NCBI GenBank assembly: GCA_934402315.1
Contig: CAKRTS010000002.1
Location: forward strand, 62,001 to 126,000
Source: an uncultured Acetatifactor sp.
Lineage (GTDB): Bacteria > Bacillota > Clostridia > Lachnospirales > Lachnospiraceae
DNA: 64,000 bases
Direction of reading: 5' to 3'
How positions within the stretch are numbered: position 1 is the first letter of the stretch; each line of letters opens with the position of its first letter. Under the pieces are notes generated by a model. It had not been told where the DNA came from, did not search any database, and saw only the letters and a program-made list of their open reading frames with translations. The position numbers and the translations under genes were made by a program. Shown here in pieces: positions 46,164 to 53,913 of this stretch.

Positions 46164-46649
46164 TTAGATGTAGAAGCTTCCTGTGAAATCCTTGTTCATG
46201 ACATAATATACCATGTTCTCTTCCGGCTTTACATAAAGCTCTACGCTGACAAGATCGCCAGCCTTCTGCTTCAGATCGTACTTCCATACGTCCTTTGCCA
46301 TCTTCATCAGATCTTCCTCTGCATAGGACTTTCCTGCGAACTGAACATGAAGTGCGGCCTTAAGCTCTGCCTTCTTTGTCTCTTTCTTTTCTACAGGCTT
46401 CTTCTCAGCCTTCTTTACAGTTCCCTTCTTTGCGGCTTCCTTCTTTACCGGTGCCGGAGTCTCAGGCTTCTTAACCTCTGCCTTCTTCTCCTCAACCTTT
46501 ACAGCCGGTGCCGGAGCCACCACTTTCTTCTCTTCCGCTTTTACTACAGGCTTTACTGCCTTCTCTTCTGTCTTGGGTGCGGCGGTCTTAACGGCTGTCT
46601 CTGTAGCCTTAACTTCGGGTTTCGTGGTTACTTTCTTTACTGCTGCCAT
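46164..46649 (-). CDS. Lys/Ala/Pro-rich protein with DUF6465-type C-terminal domain
   Basis: 161 aa. Residues 1-98 are a low-complexity, highly basic Lys/Ala/Val/Pro/Glu tail reminiscent of histone-like tails; residues about 99-161 form a small folded domain (LHVQFAGKSYAEEDLMKMAKDVWKYDL...VSVELYVKPEENMVYYVMNKDFTGSFYI). I associate this with the DUF6465 family of Lachnospiraceae; function unknown. It has its own ribosome site (GGGAGA) and terminator. DNA or cell-wall polyanion binding through the tail is possible but not shown. Confidence 0.8.
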   Translation of the reverse strand: MAAVKKVTTKPEVKATETAVKTAAPKTEEKAVKPVVKAEEKKVVAPAPAVKVEEKKAEVKKPETPAPVKKEAAKKGTVKKAEKKPVEKKETKKAELKAALHVQFAGKSYAEEDLMKMAKDVWKYDLKQKAGDLVSVELYVKPEENMVYYVMNKDFTGSFYI

Positions 46650-46729
46650 AAAACGTTCTCCCTTCTATAATCCAGACTTTTTCAAGAATGTTCTCCCCGA
46701 ATGACAAGTAACTATCATTCACGGACAGT

Positions 46730-47410
46730 TTATTCCTTTTCTCCTAAATTGTCAACACTGCCGACATCCCTTTTCAATAGAAAAAGCGCGCCCGTCATAA
46801 GCGTCAAATGAACGGCAGCTCCCACCCCAAGTACAAGAAATAGTCCATCTCTGAACAGCCCGGCGGGGAACAGCCAGATCAGCCGATCCGTCGCCGGGTT
46901 CAATATCCATCTGTTGTTGCGGAAGAAAACCCTGTGCAGGCCATTCACAAATGCGTTAAGCCTTGTCATGGCGATAACAGCGAGACAGATTCCCGCCGCG
47001 GCAATCCACAGCCACGAATACAGATAGCTCTTACAGATCCGCCGGATGCCGCCCCTTCTGATGTAGAAGGCGCTCATGACAGCCAGCAGAAGCATCCCGA
47101 TGCCAAGCGAAAAATGCCACACCATCATCATCTGCCGGATGTCAGCCAGATGCTCCAGCTCCCGCCCGTTAAAGAACTCCTGCTCCTTAGGTATCTCCTC
47201 TCCGCGGATGACATAGCGCATCATCTGTTCTGTCACGTCGTGCAGCTCAGCCGCTGACATTCCAAGCTTCTGCGCCACACCGTAAGTCTCGCTCTCCCGT
47301 TCAAGAAAGCCCGTCCGGAAGACGGTGAGGAGCAGAATCAGCGAAAGGAGTACCAGATGGAGCAATATTGCATAAAGTGCAGTCAGTAGGAAACGTCCTG
47401 CCCGTTTCAT
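46730..47410 (-). CDS. DUF1461 / TIGR01906 family integral membrane protein
   Basis: 226 aa, about four or five membrane segments. The signature NPATDRLIWLFPAGLFRDG near residues 170-190 and the helix before it match the TIGR01906 (DUF1461) membrane family. Function unknown. Starts 3 bp after the zinc-ribbon/Yip1-like gene and ends the four-gene operon from 50884. Confidence 0.85.
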   Translation of the reverse strand: MKRAGRFLLTALYAILLHLVLLSLILLLTVFRTGFLERESETYGVAQKLGMSAAELHDVTEQMMRYVIRGEEIPKEQEFFNGRELEHLADIRQMMMVWHFSLGIGMLLLAVMSAFYIRRGGIRRICKSYLYSWLWIAAAGICLAVIAMTRLNAFVNGLHRVFFRNNRWILNPATDRLIWLFPAGLFRDGLFLVLGVGAAVHLTLMTGALFLLKRDVGSVDNLGEKE

Positions 47411-47413
47411 CCT

Positions 47414-48406
47414 TTAGAACAGACCGGAAATACTGTCAAGGCTGCTGATGATTCCCTCAGGAATATATGCACCAATCGCCTTTGAACCAATCAGGACAAA
47501 CACAATGATGAAGAGAAGCACGCCGATAAATGTCAGATATACGCACTTATCTGCAGTCACTCCCTGTACAGCCTTCAGCATCTCTGCCGTTGTGCAGATC
47601 ACCATCAGTATGGAGCCAAAGAAGATCACGAGGCCGACAGCGGGGCTGATCCAGAATACAATACAAGCAAGAACTGTCAACGGTGCTACGATAACAGAAC
47701 GTGCCGCCATCAGTGCAAGAATCTGTCCAAGTCCCATCTTTGCCTTGCTGATTAGACCGATCAGTCCGAATGCCAGTCCCCAGATCACCGAGAACAGGAG
47801 GGAAAGCAGTAGGGTCAGGAAAAATACCTTAGCGCCCGACACCTTGAACTGTTTAGCGTAATCGCTGCCCAGCAGGCTTGTGTAGGAGGAAAATGCATCC
47901 GCAAACGCTGCGTTTATCTTTCCGGCGATGCAGAGGCTGAAGATCGAGGACAACAGAGCCTGAACGACAACCATGCAGAGTCCCTGGATCATGTCAACGG
48001 ATGCCATCATTTCCTTGCCTACGGTTGCAGGCTTTGCCCAGATCTTAAGATACATTCCGCCCACCTTCTTAGCGGTAGATGTGATCTTTTCGGTGTCTAC
48101 CTTGGGGGCTGCTGCGGTTCCTGCCGCCGCGGTCTGTGCGGCTCCTGCTGTTGTGGCTGCTCCCGTTGCTGCTCCTGCTGCCTGTGTCGCTGCCCCTGCT
48201 GCCTGTGTTGCTGCTCCCGCTGTGGGCTGTGCTGCTGTGGGCTGTGCGGCTGCTGCTGCGGGCTGCGCTGCTGTGGGCTGTGCGGCTGCTGCTGCGGGCT
48301 GCGCTGCTCCTGTTGCTGCAGGCTCGCTGCTTCCCGCTGCTGTAGTTCTGCAGTTACATACTTCTCCGTCCTTAAGTTCCTTTCCGCAATACTTACAAAA
48401 TGCCAT
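47414..48406 (-). CDS. Zinc-ribbon protein with Ala/Gln/Pro/Thr linker and Yip1-like membrane domain
   Basis: 330 aa. N-terminal zinc ribbon MAFCKYCGKELKDGEVCNC (two Cys pairs), then about 80 residues of tandem AAQPT/AAQPA and GAATQAA repeats, then a membrane domain with five or six segments (about 135-320) of Yip1-like appearance. The encoding DNA contains a 36-bp tandem repeat. Partner of the lipoprotein with a C-terminal zinc ribbon encoded 39 bp upstream. Function unknown; both may share a cytoplasmic ribbon-binding partner. Confidence 0.8.
   Translation of the reverse strand: MAFCKYCGKELKDGEVCNCRTTAAGSSEPAATGAAQPAAAAAQPTAAQPAAAAAQPTAAQPTAGAATQAAGAATQAAGAATGAATTAGAAQTAAAGTAAAPKVDTEKITSTAKKVGGMYLKIWAKPATVGKEMMASVDMIQGLCMVVVQALLSSIFSLCIAGKINAAFADAFSSYTSLLGSDYAKQFKVSGAKVFFLTLLLSLLFSVIWGLAFGLIGLISKAKMGLGQILALMAARSVIVAPLTVLACIVFWISPAVGLVIFFGSILMVICTTAEMLKAVQGVTADKCVYLTFIGVLLFIIVFVLIGSKAIGAYIPEGIISSLDSISGLF
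48236..48307. repeat. 36-bp coding tandem repeat (12-residue AAQP unit)
   Basis: Two adjacent 36-bp units (from 48236 and 48272) nearly identical, beginning TGTGGGCTGTGCGGCTGC, with a partial unit before. It encodes the AAQPTAAQPAAA linker; repeat number may vary between strains. Confidence 0.75.
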
Positions 48407-48445
48407 TTTTCTTCTCTCCTTTATATTTTTATTTTTATCTCTCGT

Positions 48446-50452
48446 TTATAACGGTTTCCCGCAGTTCTCACAGAATTTCGCGCCCGGCTCCACCTGTGCA
48501 CCGCAGTTTTCGCAGAATTGTTTGTCAGTTTCCGCCGCGGGTGTCTCCGGTGCAGGCTGCGGCTCCACTGCTACGGCTTCTGCTGCCGGCTGTGCTGTGG
48601 CTGCTGCCGTGCTCTCCGCTGCCGGCTGCGTCATGGCTGCTGCCGGAATCTCTGCTGTCTCCTTTGCCGGTTTCTTTTTAAATACTCCCGCCTTAATCAG
48701 CACGGTCAGAAGGAACAGCACGCCCAGTGCAATCAGTGCCCAGAACGCAATGGCAACCGGGTCAATTCTTGTTCCCGTGTACAACACTCGGATTCCCGTT
48801 CCCGAGAAGGTAAGCTCAAGCTTTCCGCCGCTGAAGGCTTCCTCTGCGGAAGCAACGCCGGATGAGCTGTAACCGAGCATCTGCGTCAGTCCGCCTATCT
48901 TCATTGTGTATTGAATAGCGAAATCCGAAGTCACATTTTCAAGCAGGCTGCCGAATCCTGTATTCTCCTCAAAGACCTCCTGCTTCTTTATGCGCCAGAA
49001 CTCATTGTCTCCGGCATAGGAAAGCGTTCCGGCATCCCCGAACAGCTGTGAGGATGCTTCCGCAATTCCCGCCTCCGTGCCGCTCTGCTCAATCCTGATC
49101 CGGAAACCTTCCTCCGCTGCCTCGGTTGTAATCTCTGTCTTAGCCTCCGGCTTCGCCGTCGTTTCCCCGGTGGTCTCGTCTCCTGCTTCCGTGCTCTCCG
49201 GCTCAGCATCTTCGATGCGCGCCGTGAGTCTTTCCAGAATCACGCCCTGTTCCTGTTCATCTGGAAGCTGTTCCAGTGTGAACACGCTGTCTCTCTTCCA
49301 CCTTCCACTGAATCTGGAATACTCAGAATCGACATCAACGCTCTGAACCTTATACACCTTCTCAATTACCAGTGAAACCTGTATGCCATCGCTGCTGCAC
49401 CATCCGCTCCAGAGCAGGACATAATCTGTATTTCCGTTATCGCTGTAGCCATTGACGCTTACCTGATAATCCGCATCCGTCTTGACATAATATTCGTATT
49501 GAACGGAAGTGTAATTATCCGCCATGTAATTGTCAAGGCCTATGTATTCCGCAATATTCCGGCTGAATACGAACGGAGAAGCCGCAGCGTCGTTGTTATC
49601 AGTCTCCATGTAGGTATTCTGGGAAGGGAACACCTGTGAGTCAAATGCATTCAGCTGTTCTTGCGTCATCGACTTCGCCGTGGCAGTGAACACGCCTGTG
49701 CCATCCTCAAGAGTCTCCCAGCTTCCCTCAAATTTTCCCTCAGCGACAGAATTCATATAATTCATGATTTCCTCGCCCTTGCGCTCCATGGAATAAGCGG
49801 GAATCTTAAATACGACACTCCTGTCAAATTCATCCAGTCCGTGTACATCCGTATAGACCTTGATACTGTCAAACGATACATATTCCAGCTGGTCTACATA
49901 GATCTGCGAATTGGTGGAATAGGTATCCGCGCCGTAAACGACCTGCGTCTCTCCCGATGAGAAGATCATCCCGGCATTCTCCTCCGAGACATAGCCTTTT
50001 TCTACCAGCGCGTTTTGAAGCCACTCGAGCAGCTCCTGTGAATTAAAGTCCTCTGTCACATACAGTCCCGTCGCCCATACGCTCTCAGGCGCGGAAATTT
50101 TGATCTCGGGCTCTCTGCCGAGAACCGCCGTAACCTTTGCCCTATAATCCTCCACAGAGGAGAAGTCCAGATTTACCGTATAGGTCTTGACTCCGTTGTC
50201 CTCCGCATACTGCCATGTCATCTCTGCCGGACACGCCTCACCGATCGCTGCGTTGAGGTCGTCTATCGTTCCGTTGAAATAGTCGTTAAATACGCTGTCC
50301 GCGATGACGATGTTCATCTGTCTGTTTCCGCTGAAATCGCTGTTGATCGTCAGGGTTGTTCCGATCGTAGAACCGGCGCTGCAGCCCGTCATCAACAGCA
50401 GGCAGAGGGCAAACAGGCAGATCAGAGAACTTCTTTTGAATATTCTTTTCAT
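48446..50452 (-). CDS. Lipoprotein with C-terminal membrane helix and cytoplasmic zinc ribbon
   Basis: 668 aa. Lipoprotein signal with lipobox LLMTGC (lipidated Cys24); large extracellular region (about 25-560) starting with an LppM-like beta/alpha part (TLTINSDFSGNRQMNIVI), a Thr/Glu-rich stretch near 425-450; a membrane helix around 570-592 (AIAFWALIALGVLFLLTVLI); a low-complexity Ala/Pro/Glu linker; and a C-terminal zinc ribbon with two CENCG motifs. By topology the ribbon is in the cytoplasm while the N-terminus is lipid-anchored outside, so the ectodomain is tethered at both ends. Function unknown. Ribosome site GGAGG. Confidence 0.82.
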   Translation of the reverse strand: MKRIFKRSSLICLFALCLLLMTGCSAGSTIGTTLTINSDFSGNRQMNIVIADSVFNDYFNGTIDDLNAAIGEACPAEMTWQYAEDNGVKTYTVNLDFSSVEDYRAKVTAVLGREPEIKISAPESVWATGLYVTEDFNSQELLEWLQNALVEKGYVSEENAGMIFSSGETQVVYGADTYSTNSQIYVDQLEYVSFDSIKVYTDVHGLDEFDRSVVFKIPAYSMERKGEEIMNYMNSVAEGKFEGSWETLEDGTGVFTATAKSMTQEQLNAFDSQVFPSQNTYMETDNNDAAASPFVFSRNIAEYIGLDNYMADNYTSVQYEYYVKTDADYQVSVNGYSDNGNTDYVLLWSGWCSSDGIQVSLVIEKVYKVQSVDVDSEYSRFSGRWKRDSVFTLEQLPDEQEQGVILERLTARIEDAEPESTEAGDETTGETTAKPEAKTEITTEAAEEGFRIRIEQSGTEAGIAEASSQLFGDAGTLSYAGDNEFWRIKKQEVFEENTGFGSLLENVTSDFAIQYTMKIGGLTQMLGYSSSGVASAEEAFSGGKLELTFSGTGIRVLYTGTRIDPVAIAFWALIALGVLFLLTVLIKAGVFKKKPAKETAEIPAAAMTQPAAESTAAATAQPAAEAVAVEPQPAPETPAAETDKQFCENCGAQVEPGAKFCENCGKPL

Positions 50453-50470
50453 CTTTATCCTCCAGATCGT

Positions 50471-50884
50471 TTAATAATCCTGTAAATACTGCTTGCCGTC
50501 GATCACGACAATATCGAACTCCTGGCTCTCCGTGTCCAGATAGCTGCCATCCGTGCCGTAACCGATGATATAGCCGGTGACGGTAATGGCATCATCTGCC
50601 TCCTCCACGGCTCCGGTGACAATGTGGATTTTGCCGTTCATGCTGTCAAACAGCTCCTCCGTCCCCAGAGCATCCAAGCCTCCAAGCGCCTGCACCATCG
50701 CCTGCGCTTCCGGTGTCATACAGGATACTACCTTCTCTGCGCTCTTGCTGTTGATTCCCTTCTCCAGCTTTGCGAGTATGCTCATTCGCGGATGAGCCGC
50801 ATTTCCGATCACAGCAATTGCAACCGCCGCGGCAAAGCAGATAAAGGCCAGCCAGAACAAAGGCTGCTTTAACACCTTTTTCAT
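50471..50884 (-). CDS. Small membrane-anchored extracellular protein, unknown
   Basis: 137 aa from the ATG at 50884 (GGGAGA upstream). One N-terminal membrane helix (about residues 8-28), then an extracellular domain with a putative DUF4878/lumazine-binding-like pattern: LEKGINSKSAEKVVSCMTPEAQAMVQ, then a beta-rich stretch ending VIDGKQYLQDY. NTF2-like folds of this type often sit on surface anchors. First gene of the operon with the lipoprotein and zinc-ribbon genes. Family not certain. Confidence 0.7.
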   Translation of the reverse strand: MKKVLKQPLFWLAFICFAAAVAIAVIGNAAHPRMSILAKLEKGINSKSAEKVVSCMTPEAQAMVQALGGLDALGTEELFDSMNGKIHIVTGAVEEADDAITVTGYIIGYGTDGSYLDTESQEFDIVVIDGKQYLQDY

Positions 50885-50955
50885 TTGTTTCTCTCCCTTC
50901 ATAAGAATTTGTAACATACTAATCCTGTCGAAAAATGCGACGGATCATGTTCCTT

Positions 50956-50984
50956 AGTATAACATCCCCGTTCCTCAAAATCAA
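50956..50984 (-). promoter_or_regulatory. Promoter of the 50.9-46.7 kb membrane operon
   Basis: Minus strand TTGATT (50979-50984), 17-base spacer, TATACT (50956-50961). Divergent from the deacetylase promoter. Confidence 0.7.
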
Positions 50985-51026
50985 CTTTCCATGCACGGCT
51001 GTTATATTTGCCTGCTCTCTGTCTTC

Positions 51027-51056
51027 TTGACACTGGTAATTCAGTCTTGCTATAAT
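51027..51056 (+). promoter_or_regulatory. Promoter of the polysaccharide deacetylase gene
   Basis: TTGACA (51027-51032), 18-base spacer, TATAAT (51051-51056): both hexamers are consensus. Confidence 0.85.
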
Positions 51057-51085
51057 GATCTACAAAAAAAGAGAGGAAATGACAA

Positions 51086-51820
51086 ATGAAAGCCAAAAGA
51101 ACGGTTCTATTAGCACTGGGTGCTTTATTTATGGTAATGATTATAGTTTTGGGAGGGATCAAGCTTTATCGTGTAAAACAGGCCAGGCAATGTGGCATCT
51201 TGCTCGCTTTTGATGATTACAATGCTGACAACTGGAGTTCCTATTTTGATCTGTTTGACGAATATGACGTAAAGGTGACCTTTTTTGTTTCCTGCACGGA
51301 ACCGACCGATTTTTGTTATGAGGCTGTTAAAAGGGGACACGAAATCGGCTTTCATACCACAAGCCACTTTAGTGTCGCTGATGCTTCGTCAGAAGAAATT
51401 CAGGCAGGTGTTATCGACCCAATCAAAATTTTTCACGATAAAGGCATTGAATTAACCACTTTCGCCTATCCCTACGGCAAGTACACCAGTGAAACAAACG
51501 AGCTGCTCCTTCAGCATTACAATATATTGCGCGGCGCTTACTATTATGAATTACATAGCAAAGCCGATTTACGACATGGTTTTGTAGAATCCTATTCCAT
51601 CGACAATGTCAATCACTCTTCCGATGAAGAATACGAAGCCGCCATTACAGAGATTCTGACGCAGCTGAGTAATAACGTTGGCGCTGTTGCGTCTGTCTAC
51701 TCTCATGCAATCGAAGCCGGTGACTGGTGTGTCACCGAGGAACGATTGGTCTTTCTGTTTGAGAAAGCGAAGGAACTGGGGCTAAAATTTTATACCTTTC
51801 AGGAATTACAAAGGGACTGA
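51086..51820 (+). CDS. Membrane-anchored polysaccharide deacetylase (NodB-like)
   Basis: 244 aa. N-terminal membrane anchor (about residues 6-26), then a NodB/CE4-type barrel: ILLAFDDYN (first acidic pair), VTFFVSC, HEIGFHTTSHF with the two metal histidines, TFAYPYGKY, and a final SVYSHAIEAGD. Predicted to remove acetyl groups from wall or surface glycans. On the plus strand with a consensus promoter, and visibly AT-richer than the genes around it, which hints at horizontal acquisition. Confidence 0.88.
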   Translation: MKAKRTVLLALGALFMVMIIVLGGIKLYRVKQARQCGILLAFDDYNADNWSSYFDLFDEYDVKVTFFVSCTEPTDFCYEAVKRGHEIGFHTTSHFSVADASSEEIQAGVIDPIKIFHDKGIELTTFAYPYGKYTSETNELLLQHYNILRGAYYYELHSKADLRHGFVESYSIDNVNHSSDEEYEAAITEILTQLSNNVGAVASVYSHAIEAGDWCVTEERLVFLFEKAKELGLKFYTFQELQRD

Positions 51821-51826
51821 CAAACG

Positions 51827-52675
51827 TCAGCCCCTTAAAAAATAGATCAGAACAATCGCACCCAGCACAATTCGATACCAGCCGAACACCTTGAAATCGT
51901 GTTTTTTAATATAGCCCATCAGGAAACGAAGCACAAACAGGGAAACGCCAAAGGAGACTACCGTTCCCGTGAGAAGAAGCAGCAGCTCATTTCCCGTAAA
52001 GGAAAATCCGAATTTCACAACCTTGAGGAGACTTGCGCCGAACATGACCGGAATCGCAAGGAAAAAGGTGTATTCCGCCGCAACCGTTCTGGACACTCCG
52101 ATCAGCAATGCTCCCACGATGGTCGCACCGGAGCGGGAGGTTCCGGGGAAGATCGCCGCAAGCACCTGAAAGAAGCCTATCATAAGCGCCGTCGTATAGG
52201 TAATCTCTGCAAGGGAATTGATCTTCGGCGTTCTCTTACGGTTCCAGTTCTCAACAAGGATGAATGCGATACCAAAGATAATCAGCGCCAGCGCCACGCA
52301 GACCGGATTGTAGAACAGCCTGTTGAACACATCGTCAAACAGCCCTCCGATCACAGCTGCCGGTACCGTCGATACCAGTATCTTGAACCACATGATCCAG
52401 ATGTCCTTTTTAAAGAATGCGCCCACGCCGTTCTGTCCCTGTCTCTGCTTCTTCGTCAGGGCAAAGGGCCATATTTTATTCCAGAACAGCACAACCACCG
52501 CCAGAATGGCTCCCAGCTGGATCACAACATCGAACATGTCGAAGAAGCCCTCGCTGGCTCCGTTGAACGGGATAAACTGCTCTATCAGGATCAGATGCCC
52601 GGTGCTGCTGATCGGCAGCCACTCCGTAATTCCCTCAACAATACCGTAAATAATTGCCTTGATAAGATCTAACAT
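51827..52675 (-). CDS. uppP: Undecaprenyl-diphosphatase UppP (BacA)
   Basis: Recycles undecaprenyl diphosphate for cell-wall synthesis; confers bacitracin tolerance. 282 aa, polytopic. Seen: family motifs EGITEWLPISSTGHLIL (Glu-rich active-site loop) and PGTSRSGATI. Ends 6 bp from the converging deacetylase stop, and the two share a small GGGxCTGAC stem at their ends without a real T run. Confidence 0.96.
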   Translation of the reverse strand: MLDLIKAIIYGIVEGITEWLPISSTGHLILIEQFIPFNGASEGFFDMFDVVIQLGAILAVVVLFWNKIWPFALTKKQRQGQNGVGAFFKKDIWIMWFKILVSTVPAAVIGGLFDDVFNRLFYNPVCVALALIIFGIAFILVENWNRKRTPKINSLAEITYTTALMIGFFQVLAAIFPGTSRSGATIVGALLIGVSRTVAAEYTFFLAIPVMFGASLLKVVKFGFSFTGNELLLLLTGTVVSFGVSLFVLRFLMGYIKKHDFKVFGWYRIVLGAIVLIYFLRG

Positions 52676-52708
52676 ATTGCCTCCATCGCATTCTCTATTC
52701 TATGCTTT

Positions 52709-53899
52709 CTAACGTCTGTATTCTTCCTGTACGAATCTGCGCAGTGCCACAAGCGACCGCTCCACCTTTTCCGTGTCAATGCAGTATGCCATTCTGAAAA
52801 AGCCCGGCGCGCCGAAGCTATCTCCCGGGACTAAGATCAGATCGTACTTCAATGCCTTCTGGCAAAACAGCTTCGCATCGTCCTCCAGCGCCTTCGGGAA
52901 AATATAGAAGGTGCCTCCCGGCTTCACGCAGGTAAAGCCCAGTCTGACAAGCTCCTCGTAGATCAGCTTCATATTCGTCTCATAAACGCTCAGGTCCGCA
53001 GTCTTGTCAAGCACCTCCGCCACCGCCAGCTGGATAATCGACGGCGGGCAGTTATGACCGATTCCTCTGGATATCTGACCGCACATATAGACCATTTCCT
53101 CCGCGTGTGCGCAGCGGGGATTGACCGCCACATATCCGATTCTCTCCCCCGGAAGCGACAGGGATTTCGAGAACGAGTAGCACATGATCGTGTTGTCGTA
53201 GAACTGAGACACGCAGGGAATCTTCGTTCCCTCAAAGACGATTTCCCTGTAGGGTTCATCCGAGATCAGATAGATCTCATGTCCGTACTGTTCAGACTTC
53301 TCCCTCAGGATCTCTGCCAGCTTTTTCAGCGTCTCATCGGAATAGACGACCCCCGAGGGGTTGTTCGGCGTATTGATAAGGATTGCCATGATCTTTTCCG
53401 TGAGCAGCTCTTTAAATGCATCAAAATTAATCTGAAAGCTTTCCGTATCGGGGGGCACGACCTTGAGCACCGCTCCCGTCAGATCAACATAAGGGTGATA
53501 CTCCGGGAAAAAAGGGGCAAAAGTCAGTATTTCATCGCCCGGCTCCGTCACCAGCCGGAAAGCATGTGCAAGAGCCCCCGCCGCGCCGGATGCCATAAAA
53601 ATATGCTCCTTGCGGTAGGGCAGCCCGAAGCGCCGCTCCAGCGAAGCCGCGACCGCCTCACGCACGGAGGTGATTCCGAGGCTCGGACTGTAGCCGTGAA
53701 GCACGTTCGGCTCTTTTGTAGAAAGCATATGCATCATGGTATCCGTAAATTCCTGCGGCACAGGCACCGACGGATTCCCAAGACTGTAGTCAAACACATT
53801 CTCATATCCGATCTCCTGCCCTCTCGCCGTCGCAAACTCCGAAAGCTGCCTGATCACGGACTTCGCCGAAAGCATATCCCTGTATTTCTGAACCAGCAT
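52709..53899 (-). CDS. Pyridoxal-phosphate aminotransferase, class I/II
   Basis: 396 aa from the ATG at 53899 (AGGAGG 7 bases upstream). Fold-type I aminotransferase: YSLGNPSVPVP, GYSPSLGITSVREAVA, ASGAAGALAHAF, INTPNNPSGVVYS, ISDEPYREIVF, the PLP lysine in CYSFSKSLSLPGERIGY, and a C-terminal GDSFGAPGFFRMAY with the substrate-carboxylate Arg. Aspartate- or aromatic-type substrate not resolvable. Lies between uppP and the GGDEF protein. Confidence 0.9.
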   Translation of the reverse strand: MLVQKYRDMLSAKSVIRQLSEFATARGQEIGYENVFDYSLGNPSVPVPQEFTDTMMHMLSTKEPNVLHGYSPSLGITSVREAVAASLERRFGLPYRKEHIFMASGAAGALAHAFRLVTEPGDEILTFAPFFPEYHPYVDLTGAVLKVVPPDTESFQINFDAFKELLTEKIMAILINTPNNPSGVVYSDETLKKLAEILREKSEQYGHEIYLISDEPYREIVFEGTKIPCVSQFYDNTIMCYSFSKSLSLPGERIGYVAVNPRCAHAEEMVYMCGQISRGIGHNCPPSIIQLAVAEVLDKTADLSVYETNMKLIYEELVRLGFTCVKPGGTFYIFPKALEDDAKLFCQKALKYDLILVPGDSFGAPGFFRMAYCIDTEKVERSLVALRRFVQEEYRR

Positions 53900-53913
53900 C
53901 CTATTTCCTCCTG

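Noticed and set aside
48136..48872. Alanine- and leucine-rich plus-strand frames opposite the zinc-ribbon gene
   Set aside because: Low-complexity shadows produced by the GCT/GCC repeats.
51814..51838. Small stem GGGxCTGAC/GTCAGxCCC between the deacetylase and uppP stops
   Set aside because: Short stem with A rather than T after it on the plus strand; called only as a comment.
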